Positions 16,696 through 25,425 of a stretch of DNA of 47,274 bases are shown piece after piece. The stretch is taken from NCBI RefSeq assembly GCF_030733205.1, contig NZ_JASHJL010000041.1:1-47274 (forward strand), in the 5' to 3' direction. This DNA is from Mameliella sp. MMSF_3455. Lineage in GTDB: Bacteria > Pseudomonadota > Alphaproteobacteria > Rhodobacterales > Rhodobacteraceae. Position 1 is the first letter of the stretch; the number at the start of each line of letters is the position of its first letter. The notes beneath the pieces were generated by a model. That model worked only from the letters and a program-made list of their open reading frames with translations, did no database searches and was not told the origin of the DNA. The translations under genes were made by a program, and so were the position numbers.

Positions 16696-17661
16696 ATGAA
16701 CATCCAGATGATCGAGGCCGCCGCCACCCGCGCCCGCGGCATCACCCGCCGCACGCCGCTGTTGTCCTCGCCGGCGCTGGACGCCATCGCCGGGCGCCGC
16801 GTTCTGGTCAAGCCCGAGTGCCTGCAACACACCGGCAGTTTCAAGTTCCGCGGCGCCTGGTCGGCCCTGACCGCCCTGCCGGAGGACCAGCGCGCCAAGG
16901 GGGTCATCGCCTTTTCCTCGGGCAACCACGCGCAGGGGGTGGCGCTGGCCGCGCAAAAGCTGGGGGTGCCCGCGGTGATCCTGATGCCCTCGGACGCGCC
17001 CGCCGCCAAGATCGAGGGCACCCGCAGCTACGCCGCCGAGGTCGTGCTCTACGACCGCTCAACCGAAAGCCGCGAAGAGATCGGCGCCACGATTGCCGCC
17101 GACCGCGGGCTGACGCTGGTCAGGCCCTACGACGAACCGCAAGTCATCGCCGGCCAGGGCACCTGCGGGCTGGAGATCGCGGAACAGGCCGCCGAGGCGG
17201 GCGTGACAGAGGCGGACGTGCTGGTCTGTTGCGGCGGTGGCGGCCTGACCGCCGGGATCGCCCTCGCGCTGGAGGGCCGCGCGCCCGGCCTGCGCGCGCG
17301 CCCTGCCGAGCCCGAGGGCTACGATGACACCGCCCGCTCGCTGCACTCCGGCAGTCGCCAGCGCAACGCGCAAGAGGCCGGCGGGCTTTGCGACGCGATC
17401 CTGACCCCGATGCCCGGAGAGCTGACCTTTCCGATCAACGCCCGCCTTTGCGGCCCCGGCGTGGTGGTGACGGATCAGGAGGTGCTGCGCGCCATGTCCC
17501 TGGCCCTGCGCCACCTGAAGCTGGTTGCCGAACCGGGCGGCGCCGTGGCCCTGGCGGCGGCGCTCTTTCACGGCGACGAACTGGCGGGCGACGCGGTGAT
17601 CTGCACGATTTCCGGCGGCAACCTGGACCCGGCCACGCTGGCCCGCGCGCTTGCGGTCTAG
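16696..17661 (+). CDS. Threonine/serine dehydratase family PLP enzyme
   Basis: A 321-residue fold-type II PLP enzyme lacking the ACT regulatory domain, hence not the biosynthetic IlvA form. The PLP lysine is Lys50 in TGSFKFRGA; SSGNHAQGVA and the phosphate loop CCGGGGLTAG are also visible. Likely reactions are deamination of threonine or serine; serine racemase and 3-hydroxyaspartate dehydratase share this architecture and cannot be excluded. ATG 16696 follows GGAG at five bases. No gene of isoleucine synthesis is near. Confidence 0.85.
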   Translation: MNIQMIEAAATRARGITRRTPLLSSPALDAIAGRRVLVKPECLQHTGSFKFRGAWSALTALPEDQRAKGVIAFSSGNHAQGVALAAQKLGVPAVILMPSDAPAAKIEGTRSYAAEVVLYDRSTESREEIGATIAADRGLTLVRPYDEPQVIAGQGTCGLEIAEQAAEAGVTEADVLVCCGGGGLTAGIALALEGRAPGLRARPAEPEGYDDTARSLHSGSRQRNAQEAGGLCDAILTPMPGELTFPINARLCGPGVVVTDQEVLRAMSLALRHLKLVAEPGGAVALAAALFHGDELAGDAVICTISGGNLDPATLARALAV

Positions 17662-17750
17662 ACACGCCGGGAGGTCCGGAAATCCCCCGCTCCCGACGCT
17701 GCGTCAACCTGATATACTGCAGGCCAGACACGCCCTCCTGGGAGAGACCC

Positions 17751-19838
17751 ATGTTCCGCCGCCTGATCCCTGCCGCCGCTCTCCTGCTTGCCACGCCGCT
17801 GGCCGCGCAGCAGGATCGCCTGCTTGGCTTCGACCTCGACAGCTTTGGCAAGACCGTCCTGTCGCGCAAACAGTTCGGCAGCGACGTCATCCCCGAGGCC
17901 GCCTACGGCGCTTACAACAACGAGTTCATCTCAACTTATTCCAGCCAGTCGGTCTTTGCCCGCATCGGGCGCTCCGTCGGGCGGCTGGACGTGGCGACGG
18001 ACAAGGGCGTTTTTCCCTGCACCGCCTTTCTTGTCGGTGACGACATCCTGATGACCAACCACCACTGCGTGCCCGGCATCCTCGACGACAGCCGGGCCGA
18101 GGCGAAATCGATCGTCGGCGTGCGCTTCGTCATGGGCTACACGCAGGAGGGCGTGACCGAGGGCACAAGTTCCTTCCTCGTAGATCCGGTTCCGGTCGAG
18201 ACCTCGAAACCGCTGGACTATACCCTGCTGCGCATCCTGGGCGACACGCCGGGGCGCGATTTCGGCACGCTGGAACTGGCCGCCGTCACGCCACAGGACA
18301 ACGATCCCTACTGGATCATCGGCCACCCGATGGGAGAGGCGCAGCGCATCAGCCGCGAGAAATGCCGCGCCAATGCGCCCGCGCTGTCCGACAACAAGCT
18401 GCTGCACACCTGCGATACCATGCCGGGCAACTCCGGCTCTCCGGTGATCGACGCAGGCAGCCGGCAGGTGGTCGGACTGCACCACGCCGGGTCGGCCAAC
18501 AACAGCGTCAACTACGCCATCCCGATGGCGGCGATCCTTGCCGCCTCGAACCTGCTAACCCCTGCCAAGCGGTCAGCCGAACCCGACAATGCCGAGGGCC
18601 GCGCCCTGGCCCGCCTGTCCGACGCGCTGATGATCGACGACGACGACACCCGCCGCATCGCGCTGGAAACGCTGGTCTCCGAGGCGCCTGGCACCTCCGC
18701 CGCCCGCACCGCCGCCCGTTTGTTGGCGGCGCTGCAACCGGCCCCGCCGCCCGCGCCGACGCTGGAGGAACGCATGGCCGAAAACGCCGATGTGCAGGCC
18801 TGCGACCGGCTCGCCGGTGACCGCTTCCACCCCGACCGCGCGGCCGGGCTGATGCGCAGCGACGGCACGGTCTTCGAGGCCATCGACGCCAACGCCGCCA
18901 TCGCGGCCTGCCAGGCGGCACTGGACAGCTTTCCCGGCCACCCCCGCATGACCGCCTTCCTGGCCGAGGCCTTCAGCGCGGCGGAACGCTATGACGAGGC
19001 CTTTGCCGCCTACGAGGATGCCGCCCGGACCGGCGATGCCATCGGTCAGGCCGGCCTTGGCGTTGCCTATCTCTGGGGGCTTGGCACCGATAAGGACGTT
19101 TCCAAGGCCCGAGAGATGTTCGAGAAATCCGCAGACCAGGGCCACCCCATCGCCAAGACCGGGCTGGGCGTGATCTATCAGCACGGCCAGGGCGTCCCCG
19201 CCGATCCCGCCCGCGCCCTGACGCTCTATCGCGAGGGGGCAGAGGCCGGGTACCACGGCGCGCAGGACCAGTTGGGAGACCTCTACCTGGCCGGAACCAT
19301 CGTCGCGCAGTCAGACCAAACCGCCGCCTACTGGTTCGCCAAGGCCGCGGACCAGGGCAATGCCGCGGCGCAGTTCAACCTCGCGCTCCTGTACGAAAAG
19401 GGTCGTGGCGTCGACAAGTCCATGACAACCGCGGCCCGCTGGCACACCGCCGCCGCCGAACAGGGGCACGCCGAGGCACAACAGGCGCTCGGCACGCTCT
19501 ACCTCAGCGGCACCGGCGTCCCGGCATCCGATGCCAAGGCGGTCGAATGGCATCGCAAGGCGGCGGCGCAGGGCAATGCGCTTTCGCTCGCCAGCCTTGC
19601 CTGGATCACCGAGCAGGGGCGCGGCGTCCCTGCCGACCCGGCAGAGGCGGCGCGGCTCTACATAGAGACCCTGCGCGCAGGCAACGACTGGCCCGTGACC
19701 CGTGACAGCGCCGACTGGCCGCGCGACACCGCCCGCGCCCTGCAAGCGGCGCTGGCCCGCGCGGGGGTCTACGAGGGCGCCACCGACGGCCGCATCGGCC
19801 CGCGCTCACGCGAGGCGATGCGCTCGCTCCTGCCCTGA
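17751..19838 (+). CDS. Secreted trypsin-like protease with Sel1 repeats and a peptidoglycan-binding-like end
   Basis: A 695-residue exported protein. Signal peptide 1-19 (MFRRLIPAAALLLATPLAAQ). Residues about 70-265 form a trypsin-like domain with intact triad His105 (TNHHC), Asp156 (LDYTLL) and Ser228 (GNSGSPV). A linker region with VQACDRLAGD and AIAACQAAL follows (about 345-425), then about six Sel1/TPR-like repeats (about 428-645; e.g. GVIYQHGQGVPADPARAL), and a final segment resembling a peptidoglycan-binding domain (YEGATDGRIGPRSREAM). Sel1 repeats suggest partner binding, the tail anchoring at the cell wall. ATG 17751 has GGGAGAG. The gene right after encodes a catalytically dead paralogue of the protease domain. 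Confidence 0.85.
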   Translation: MFRRLIPAAALLLATPLAAQQDRLLGFDLDSFGKTVLSRKQFGSDVIPEAAYGAYNNEFISTYSSQSVFARIGRSVGRLDVATDKGVFPCTAFLVGDDILMTNHHCVPGILDDSRAEAKSIVGVRFVMGYTQEGVTEGTSSFLVDPVPVETSKPLDYTLLRILGDTPGRDFGTLELAAVTPQDNDPYWIIGHPMGEAQRISREKCRANAPALSDNKLLHTCDTMPGNSGSPVIDAGSRQVVGLHHAGSANNSVNYAIPMAAILAASNLLTPAKRSAEPDNAEGRALARLSDALMIDDDDTRRIALETLVSEAPGTSAARTAARLLAALQPAPPPAPTLEERMAENADVQACDRLAGDRFHPDRAAGLMRSDGTVFEAIDANAAIAACQAALDSFPGHPRMTAFLAEAFSAAERYDEAFAAYEDAARTGDAIGQAGLGVAYLWGLGTDKDVSKAREMFEKSADQGHPIAKTGLGVIYQHGQGVPADPARALTLYREGAEAGYHGAQDQLGDLYLAGTIVAQSDQTAAYWFAKAADQGNAAAQFNLALLYEKGRGVDKSMTTAARWHTAAAEQGHAEAQQALGTLYLSGTGVPASDAKAVEWHRKAAAQGNALSLASLAWITEQGRGVPADPAEAARLYIETLRAGNDWPVTRDSADWPRDTARALQAALARAGVYEGATDGRIGPRSREAMRSLLP

Positions 19839-19918
19839 CGCCCGGCACAGCCCGCCTTGCCCCCCTGTCCTTCCCCCGCGTACGAAGGTGCGAGAACGCG
19901 AAACAGGACCCAAATCCG

Positions 19919-20755
19919 ATGATCCGATCCTTGCTCACCGCCCTGGCGGCAACCTGTCTTCTGGCCGGCCCCGCCGCGTCCCAATACGAAAACATCTTTC
20001 CAACCGAAAGCTTCGGGAACATCGTCCTGCCCCTACCGCTCTGGGCGCAGCGCGATCAGGGCGATCATGGCGAAGGGTACCAGCCTTTCGGAATGTCCGA
20101 AGTCGACCGGGTCGCGCGTTACGGCAAGACCTCAACGCTCGCGCAGGCCGGGCGCCCGGTCGGTCGACTGGATGTCAGCACCGGTACCGGCGTCCTGTCC
20201 TGCACGGGGTTTCTCGTCACCGCGGATCTGCTGCTGACCACCGCGAACTGCGCCAAAGGCACCCCTCGCCGGAGCGGCAAGAACACAGAGGTCGAGGCCA
20301 TCCGTTTCACCCTTGGCTACCTGGACGAAACAGACCCCGAAAGCGCCGAAGCCTTCGAGGTCGATACAGCCCCGGTCGAAATCGACGAGGCCCTGAATTA
20401 TGCGGTTCTCAGGGTCACGTCGGGCCAGCCCGGAGAGCGCTATGGGACCCTTGCGCTTGACCCCACAGCCCCGGGTGAGCAACAGTTCCTCCGGCTCTTC
20501 GGGCATCCTTTCGGGTATTCCCAGCATGTCGCCCGCACGGACTGTTGGACAGCCACCCCTGCGCTGCTGGACGGGAATCTGCGGCACACCTGCGATACCC
20601 TGCCCGGAAACCAGGGCTCGCCGCTTGTAGGCGCTTTCGAAAACCGGGTGATCGGCCTGCAGCTCAGCGGGTTCAGTAAGAGCATCGAACACGCGATCCC
20701 GATAGGCCGCATCCTCGAAAGTTCCAGCGTTCTCAAGCCTGCGGATCAGGACTGA
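19919..20755 (+). CDS. Secreted pseudoprotease, paralogue of the preceding protease domain
   Basis: A 278-residue trypsin-fold protein with a signal peptide (1-21). It aligns with the protease domain of the previous gene (VGRLDV, CTGFLV, HTCDTLPGN), but all three catalytic residues are replaced: Asn110 where His is expected (TTANC against TNHHC), Asn160 for Asp (LNYAVL against LDYTLL) and Gln232 for Ser (GNQGSP against GNSGSP). The cysteines and the rest of the core are kept and the frame is open, so it looks like a maintained non-catalytic protein rather than decay. It lacks the Sel1 and tail domains. It starts 80 bases after its neighbour. A role as inhibitor, decoy or substrate-capture partner is inferred. 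Confidence 0.82.
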   Translation: MIRSLLTALAATCLLAGPAASQYENIFPTESFGNIVLPLPLWAQRDQGDHGEGYQPFGMSEVDRVARYGKTSTLAQAGRPVGRLDVSTGTGVLSCTGFLVTADLLLTTANCAKGTPRRSGKNTEVEAIRFTLGYLDETDPESAEAFEVDTAPVEIDEALNYAVLRVTSGQPGERYGTLALDPTAPGEQQFLRLFGHPFGYSQHVARTDCWTATPALLDGNLRHTCDTLPGNQGSPLVGAFENRVIGLQLSGFSKSIEHAIPIGRILESSSVLKPADQD

Positions 20756-20761
20756 TACCGG

Positions 20762-20938
20762 TCAGTCCAGCCGCCGCGCCTCGTCCTGTAACATCACCGG
20801 GATGCCGTCGCGGATCGGATAGGCCAGCCCGGCAGCCGTGCTGACCAGTTCCTGCCGGTCCACGTCATAGCGCAGGCCCGTCTGCGTCACCGGGCAGATC
20901 AGCGCTTCCAGCATTCGCCGGTCGAATTCAACGCTCAT
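20762..20938 (-). CDS. Trm112-like small zinc-ribbon-type protein
   Basis: A 58-residue protein: [48 protein letters not shown]. This is the bacterial Trm112 family pattern (YcaR-like); partners in other organisms are methyltransferases. Only one cysteine of the usual zinc set is left (ICPVTQ), as in many bacterial members. The ATG at 20938 overlaps the stop of the LON-domain gene as ATGA, so the two are coupled. It ends six bases from the convergent pseudoprotease stop. Confidence 0.85.
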   Translation of the reverse strand: MSVEFDRRMLEALICPVTQTGLRYDVDRQELVSTAAGLAYPIRDGIPVMLQDEARRLD

Positions 20939-21576
20939 TGGATCAGATCCTCCTCGCCGCCGCGCAGCGCATATTCGATCAATGTCACCAGCGTCTCGCG
21001 CCGCGTGCTCAGCGAGGGCGCCTCCAGGAGCGCCTGCTTGTCCTCTGGGTTGAAGTCCAGCAGCATCGACAGCGAGTTCACCAGCAATTCGTCATCCGCC
21101 TGCTGCAGCGTGTCCCAGTCGGCCGACAGATCCTTGGCCGCAAAGTAGCGGTCCAGCAGGTCCAGGAAACGCACCCGTTCGAAACGCTGGTCGGTCTCGG
21201 TGCCTTGCTGGTCGCGCTCGAACCCGTCCCAGTTGACCTCGCAACAGCGGTAGGGCGTGAACCCCTGGACCTCATGCGTGATGCGAAAGCGCGAGATACC
21301 GGTCAGCGTGATCATGTAACGCCCGTCCTCGGTTTCCGAGAACTGCGTCACGCGTCCGGCACAGCCGATGCGGTGCAGGCCCCGCTCCTCGCGGCCAGGA
21401 ACCTGGTGCGGTTGGATCATGCCGATCAGCCGGGTTTCCGTCTTCAGGCAGTCGTCAAGCATCGCGAGATAGCGCGGCTCGAAGATGTGAAGCGGCAGGC
21501 GCGCCCGCGGTAGCAGGAGCGCGCCCGGCAGGGGAAAAACCGGGATCTTCCCCGGCAGGTCTTTGAGCCGTGTCAT
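20935..21576 (-). CDS. LON peptidase substrate-binding-domain protein
   Basis: A 213-residue protein consisting of the Lon N-terminal (PUA-like) domain without ATPase or protease parts: [30 protein letters not shown] at the start is diagnostic. Function of such stand-alone proteins is unknown; substrate or adaptor binding is a reasonable guess. ATG 21576 is taken as start; a TTG three codons upstream is possible and neither has a good ribosome site, so coupling to cnoX 27 bases upstream is likely. Confidence 0.88.
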   Translation of the reverse strand: MTRLKDLPGKIPVFPLPGALLLPRARLPLHIFEPRYLAMLDDCLKTETRLIGMIQPHQVPGREERGLHRIGCAGRVTQFSETEDGRYMITLTGISRFRITHEVQGFTPYRCCEVNWDGFERDQQGTETDQRFERVRFLDLLDRYFAAKDLSADWDTLQQADDELLVNSLSMLLDFNPEDKQALLEAPSLSTRRETLVTLIEYALRGGEEDLIQ

Positions 21577-21603
21577 GCTCGACAAGGTAGACTGCGCGAC
21601 CGG

Positions 21604-22515
21604 TCAGGCAAATATCATCGAACTCAATTTGCGACGCCCGTTCAGCGCCACCGGATCGTTGGGCTTCAGCGCCTCGAAAATGGTGAAAAGCTGAGCCTTG
21701 GCAGCGCCATCGTTCCACTCGCGGTCGCGGCGGAAGATCTCCAGCAGCTGGTCCACCGCACCGGCGGCATCGCCGTTGGCATACATCGCCTGCGCCAGGT
21801 CAAAACGCGCCTGCTTGTCCTCGGGGTCGGCCTCGACCTTGGCGGTCAGCTCGGCCACCGGGCCCGCGTCCGCCGCCTGTTTCGCCAGTTCCAGCGCGGC
21901 ATGGGCCGCTTCCAGTTCCGGCGCCTTGGAAATCTCCACCGGGGCGCCGTTCAGGATCGCCTCGGCCTGGTCCAGATCATCCATCGCGATATGCGCCCGC
22001 ACCATGCCGGCATAGGCCGCCGCGTTGGCCGGGTCTTCTTCGAGGATGGCGGCAAAGGTCTGGGCCGCGTCCACCGCGGCGCCCTGGTCCAGCATCTCTT
22101 CGGCTGCGGCCACGGCGTCATCCAGACCACCCGACGCATCGCCGCCCGCCGCCTGCACGACCCGGTCGACAAAGGCCTTGAGCTCGGATTGCGGCAACGC
22201 GCCCTGGAACCCGTCCAGCGGCTGGCCCTTGAAAAAGGCATAGACCGTCGGGATCGACTGGATGCGCAACTGCCCGGCGATCTGCTGGGCCTCGTCGACG
22301 TTGACCTTGACCATCTTGACGGCGCCCTTGGCCGCCTTGACCGCGTCCTCGAGCATCGGGCCAAGCGTCTTGCAGGGGCCGCACCAGGGCGCCCAGAAAT
22401 CGACGATGACGGGAACCTCTGCAGAGCCGTCCACGACTTCCGCCATGAACTCCGCTTCGGAGATGTCTTTGATCAGGTTGTCCGCAGCCGGTTGGCCGCC
22501 GCCCAGTTCCAGCAT
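21604..22515 (-). CDS. cnoX: Thioredoxin-TPR co-chaperone CnoX (YbbN)
   Basis: A 303-residue chaperedoxin: N-terminal thioredoxin fold (about 15-125) followed by TPR-like helices. The active site is WCGPC (Cys45, Cys48), so it should be redox active like the Caulobacter protein, unlike E. coli YbbN which lacks the first Cys. CnoX holds oxidised or unfolding proteins and hands them to GroEL and DnaK. ATG 22515 follows a GAGGG. It heads the cnoX - LON - Trm112 operon; a palindrome cluster lies 100-155 bases upstream. Confidence 0.88.
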   Translation of the reverse strand: MLELGGGQPAADNLIKDISEAEFMAEVVDGSAEVPVIVDFWAPWCGPCKTLGPMLEDAVKAAKGAVKMVKVNVDEAQQIAGQLRIQSIPTVYAFFKGQPLDGFQGALPQSELKAFVDRVVQAAGGDASGGLDDAVAAAEEMLDQGAAVDAAQTFAAILEEDPANAAAYAGMVRAHIAMDDLDQAEAILNGAPVEISKAPELEAAHAALELAKQAADAGPVAELTAKVEADPEDKQARFDLAQAMYANGDAAGAVDQLLEIFRRDREWNDGAAKAQLFTIFEALKPNDPVALNGRRKLSSMIFA

Positions 22516-22618
22516 GTCGCCCTCACGCGGTTTAATATGTTCAGTGGCGTAGATGGCGTAGCGTGGCCCGGGATGCAAGGGCGACGGCCCGGTTCATCCG
22601 GTTTGGCCGCCGCCAGCG

Positions 22619-22671
22619 CGTTTTGTACGTTTTGCTGATTTCGACGTACAAAACGTACGTTTTGTACAAAA
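22619..22671. promoter_or_regulatory. Cluster of palindromic CGTTTTGTAC repeats
   Basis: Three copies of CGTTTTGTAC lie here: plus at 22619-22628, inverted at 22646-22655, plus at 22658-22667. The last two form a perfect 22-base palindrome (22646-22667), which overlaps another, TTTTGTACAAAA (22660-22671). The block is AT-rich in a GC-rich setting, lies between the xthA stop and the cnoX start, and has no U tract, so it looks more like an operator than a terminator. I know no regulator with this consensus. Confidence 0.55.
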
Positions 22672-22672
22672 G

Positions 22673-23461
22673 CTACAGGTCGAAACTGGCAAAGACCGGC
22701 GCGTGGTCGGACGGCTTTTCCCAACCGCGCGCATCGCGCAGGATGCGGCTGCCGTGCGCTGCATTGACGATGTCCGGCGTTGCCCAGACATGGTCCAGCC
22801 GGCGCCCCTTGTCGGCAGCATCCCAGTCCTTCGCGCGGTAGGACCACCAGCTGTAGAGCTTGCCCACGGGCAAGTCCTTGCGGGTCACATCCACCCACCC
22901 CCCTGCATCTTGTGCCTCGCCCAGCGCCTCGACCTCGACCGGCGTGTGCGAGATCACCTTGAGCATCTTCTTGTGATCCCAGACGTCATCCTCCAGCGGG
23001 GCGATGTTCAGATCGCCCACGAGGATCGCCTTCTGCGGTTTCTCGGCGGCGAACCAGTCGCGCATCTCCGCGACGTAATCCAGTTTCTGCCCGAATTTCA
23101 CATTCTTTTCGCGGTCCGGCACATCACCGCCAGCCGGAACGTAAAAATTGTGGATCGTCAGACCGTTATCCATGCGGGCTGCGACGTGGCGCGCATGCCC
23201 GAGGTTCGCGAAATCCCTGTCGCCCGCATCCTCGATGGGCAGTTTCGACAGGATCGCCACACCGTTGTAGCCCTTCTCACCCCGCGCAACCATGTGTGTA
23301 TACCCCAGCGCGGCAAAGCTCTCGTGCGGGATTTTGGCGACGGGAGACTTGCATTCCTGCAGGCACAGCACGTCCGGCGCCTCCTCGGTCAAGAGCTTCT
23401 CGACCAGCCCCGCCCGCAGCCGGACCGAGTTGATGTTCCAGGTGGCAAGGGTAAAGGGCAT
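22673..23461 (-). CDS. xthA: Exodeoxyribonuclease III
   Basis: A 262-residue AP endonuclease / 3'-exonuclease of base-excision repair (EEP superfamily). Motifs: LATWNINSVRLR, LCLQECKS (catalytic Glu), GYNGVAILSK, VGDLNIAP and GRRLDHVWAT with SDHAPV at the end. Full family length. ATG 23461 is preceded by GGAGTCGCCT. It reads towards cnoX; the palindrome cluster starts two bases past its stop codon. Confidence 0.94.
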   Translation of the reverse strand: MPFTLATWNINSVRLRAGLVEKLLTEEAPDVLCLQECKSPVAKIPHESFAALGYTHMVARGEKGYNGVAILSKLPIEDAGDRDFANLGHARHVAARMDNGLTIHNFYVPAGGDVPDREKNVKFGQKLDYVAEMRDWFAAEKPQKAILVGDLNIAPLEDDVWDHKKMLKVISHTPVEVEALGEAQDAGGWVDVTRKDLPVGKLYSWWSYRAKDWDAADKGRRLDHVWATPDIVNAAHGSRILRDARGWEKPSDHAPVFASFDL

Positions 23462-23565
23462 AGGCGACTCCGGGTTTCAGGCCCGGCGAGACTGCCAAGC
23501 CGGGGCGGCCTGCGCAACCACGTTTCACCGGGTGGGGATCTCAGGAATAAACTATTTAATATCAA

Positions 23566-24603
23566 TCAGATGATCTCATCCTCGTCGAACAAAGGCGGCG
23601 CCTCGAGATCGGCGTCGAACCGTTCCGCCGCGGCTTCGGCCTTTTCCGGCTCCAGAGGTTCGGCGATATGGAACAGGGCATCGCCTTCGTTCACCACGGG
23701 CAGGTCGGACCGCCCCACAAGGATGCCGGTCACATCCGCGACCACCTCGGCTTCGCGCTCTCCGAACGGGTCGGACACGACCCCCAGCACCTGCCCGGCC
23801 TCGACGAAATCCCCGCGCCGTTTCAGCGTGCGCAACAGTCCCCCGGACGAGGCCCGCACCCAGGACGACCGCTCGCAGATCACCGAGCCGACCCGCGCGC
23901 GCGGCACACCGCGCCCCGCGATCATGCCCAGCCGCGCCATCACCCGCAGGATTCCGGAAACCCCGGCGCGGGCCGCGTGTTCGTCGAACCGCAGCCCCTC
24001 GCCCGCCTCGTACAGCAGCACATCGACACCGGCGTTCTGCGCCACCAACCGCAGCGATCCCTCGCGGGTCCTGGACATCATCGTCACCGGCGCCGCAAAG
24101 GCCGCCCCCAGTTCGCGAAGACGCGCATTCCCAGCGGTCAAACGGATCTGGGGCAGGTTGGTGCGGCCCACGGCAGCGGAATGCAGGTCGATGCCCACGT
24201 CACAGCGGCTCACGATCTCGGTCAGGAACAGATGCGCAAGACGCGCCGCCAGCGACCCTTGCGGAGAGCCGGGAAAGCTGCGGTTCAGGTCGCGCCTGTC
24301 AGGCAAGTACCTGGAGCGGTTGATAAACCCGAAGGAGTTGACGATCGGCACCGCCACCAGCGTCCCCGAAAGCCTGGCAACCGGCGCGGCACGCAAAAGG
24401 CGCCGCACGATCTCGACCCCGATGACCTCATCGCCGTGGATGGCCGCCGAAACGAACATGACCGGACCAGGCCGTTTGCCATGCACCACATGGGCCGACA
24501 GCGTCACCGGCGTATGGTCGGACAAGACGGACACAGGCAGATCCACCGTCCGCCGCGTGCCGGGGGCAACCCTCTGGTCGCCAAGAATGAACGGGTCCCG
24601 CAT
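23566..24603 (-). CDS. Succinylglutamate desuccinylase / aspartoacylase family amidohydrolase
   Basis: A 345-residue zinc carboxypeptidase-like deacylase (COG3608). The zinc site is visible as SAAIHGDEVIG (His, Glu) and a later GIDLHSAA; RDLNRSFPG carries the usual substrate-contacting Arg-Asn. The C-terminal ~90 residues look like a lipoyl-type beta barrel (GDFVEAGQVLGVVSDPFGE). Likely acts on an N-acylated amino acid; the substrate is open (an N-acetyl-diaminobutyrate deacetylase of ectoine breakdown is in the same family, but no ectoine genes are present). ATG 24603 has AGGAGG. Confidence 0.82.
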   Translation of the reverse strand: MRDPFILGDQRVAPGTRRTVDLPVSVLSDHTPVTLSAHVVHGKRPGPVMFVSAAIHGDEVIGVEIVRRLLRAAPVARLSGTLVAVPIVNSFGFINRSRYLPDRRDLNRSFPGSPQGSLAARLAHLFLTEIVSRCDVGIDLHSAAVGRTNLPQIRLTAGNARLRELGAAFAAPVTMMSRTREGSLRLVAQNAGVDVLLYEAGEGLRFDEHAARAGVSGILRVMARLGMIAGRGVPRARVGSVICERSSWVRASSGGLLRTLKRRGDFVEAGQVLGVVSDPFGEREAEVVADVTGILVGRSDLPVVNEGDALFHIAEPLEPEKAEAAAERFDADLEAPPLFDEDEII

Positions 24604-24664
24604 GGTCAGGCCTCCTGTTCCACTCCGATTAGGCCGCGGCGGCGCGGCGCGCAAGCGCGGGCTT

Positions 24665-24697
24665 TCAATGAAATCGGGCGCCCCGTGTGGGACGCCC
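24665..24697 (-). terminator. Intrinsic terminator after the peroxiredoxin gene
   Basis: Minus-strand stem GGGCGTCCC / GGGGCGCCC (one G-U) with loop ACAC, followed by GATTTCATT. Located 27 bases past the stop codon. Confidence 0.6.
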
Positions 24698-24723
24698 GCC
24701 AGACTGTCGATTCCGGATGCGGT

Positions 24724-25377
24724 TTACGCCGGCATCTTGGTCGTGCGCAGGTAAGGCAGCACGGCGTTGACTTCGCCGAACTTTTCCTTGGCCTGCTCGT
24801 CGTTCAGCGACAGAGCCACGATCACGTCCTGACCGACGCTCCAGTTGGCCGGGGTGGCAATCGGGGTCTCATAGGTCGCCTGCAGGGCGTCCAGCGCGCG
24901 CAGCACTTCGGCAAAGTTGCGGCCCACCGACATCGGGTAGGTCATCATCAGCTGCACTTTCTTGTTCGGCGCAATGATGAAGACCGAGCGCACCGAGGCG
25001 CTGTCAGCAGCGGTGCGTCCGTCGGGCAGGTAGGCGTCGGCGGGCAGCATGTCCAGCGCCTTGGACACGGCCAGATCCTCGTCGGCGATGATCGGGAAAC
25101 CGGCGGACGCACCAGAGGTCTTCTCGATGTCGCCTTTCCACTGCTTGTGCTCTTCGACACCATCGACGGAGATACCCATCACCTTGGTTCCGCGCTTTTC
25201 CCACTCGGCCGCCAGCTGTGCCACGGCGCCGAATTCGGTGGTGCAGACGGGGGTGAAATCCTTGGGGTGCGAAAACAGGATCGCCCAGCTGTCGCCGATC
25301 CAGTCGTGCAGGGTCACCTCGCCGAGGTCGGTGGTCACGGTGAGGTTGGGAAGCTCGTCGTTGATGCGCAGGGCCAT
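24724..25377 (-). CDS. 1-Cys peroxiredoxin (Prx6 type)
   Basis: A 217-residue thiol peroxidase removing H2O2 and organic peroxides. The peroxidatic Cys45 is in HPKDFTPVCTTEFG; the length and the extended C-terminus (from about 165) are those of the Prx6 branch, which lacks a resolving cysteine; indeed no other Cys is visible. ATG 25377 follows AAAGGAC. The promoter region carries an Irr-like iron box, which would tie its expression to iron or haem status. It is divergent from the aldehyde dehydrogenase. Confidence 0.92.
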   Translation of the reverse strand: MALRINDELPNLTVTTDLGEVTLHDWIGDSWAILFSHPKDFTPVCTTEFGAVAQLAAEWEKRGTKVMGISVDGVEEHKQWKGDIEKTSGASAGFPIIADEDLAVSKALDMLPADAYLPDGRTAADSASVRSVFIIAPNKKVQLMMTYPMSVGRNFAEVLRALDALQATYETPIATPANWSVGQDVIVALSLNDEQAKEKFGEVNAVLPYLRTTKMPA

Positions 25378-25425
25378 AATCAGATGTCCTTTCCTGTCCG
25401 AAATGCTCGGGTTTGACTATGTCTG

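Noticed and set aside
17388-17750. N-terminal extension of the serine protease
   Set aside because: It would read out of frame through the dehydratase gene and hide a clear signal peptide that begins at 17751 after GGGAGAG.
22646-22667. Palindrome considered as an xthA terminator
   Set aside because: A perfect palindrome without a loop and without a U tract folds poorly as a terminator, and the motif recurs at 22619, which fits a binding site better.
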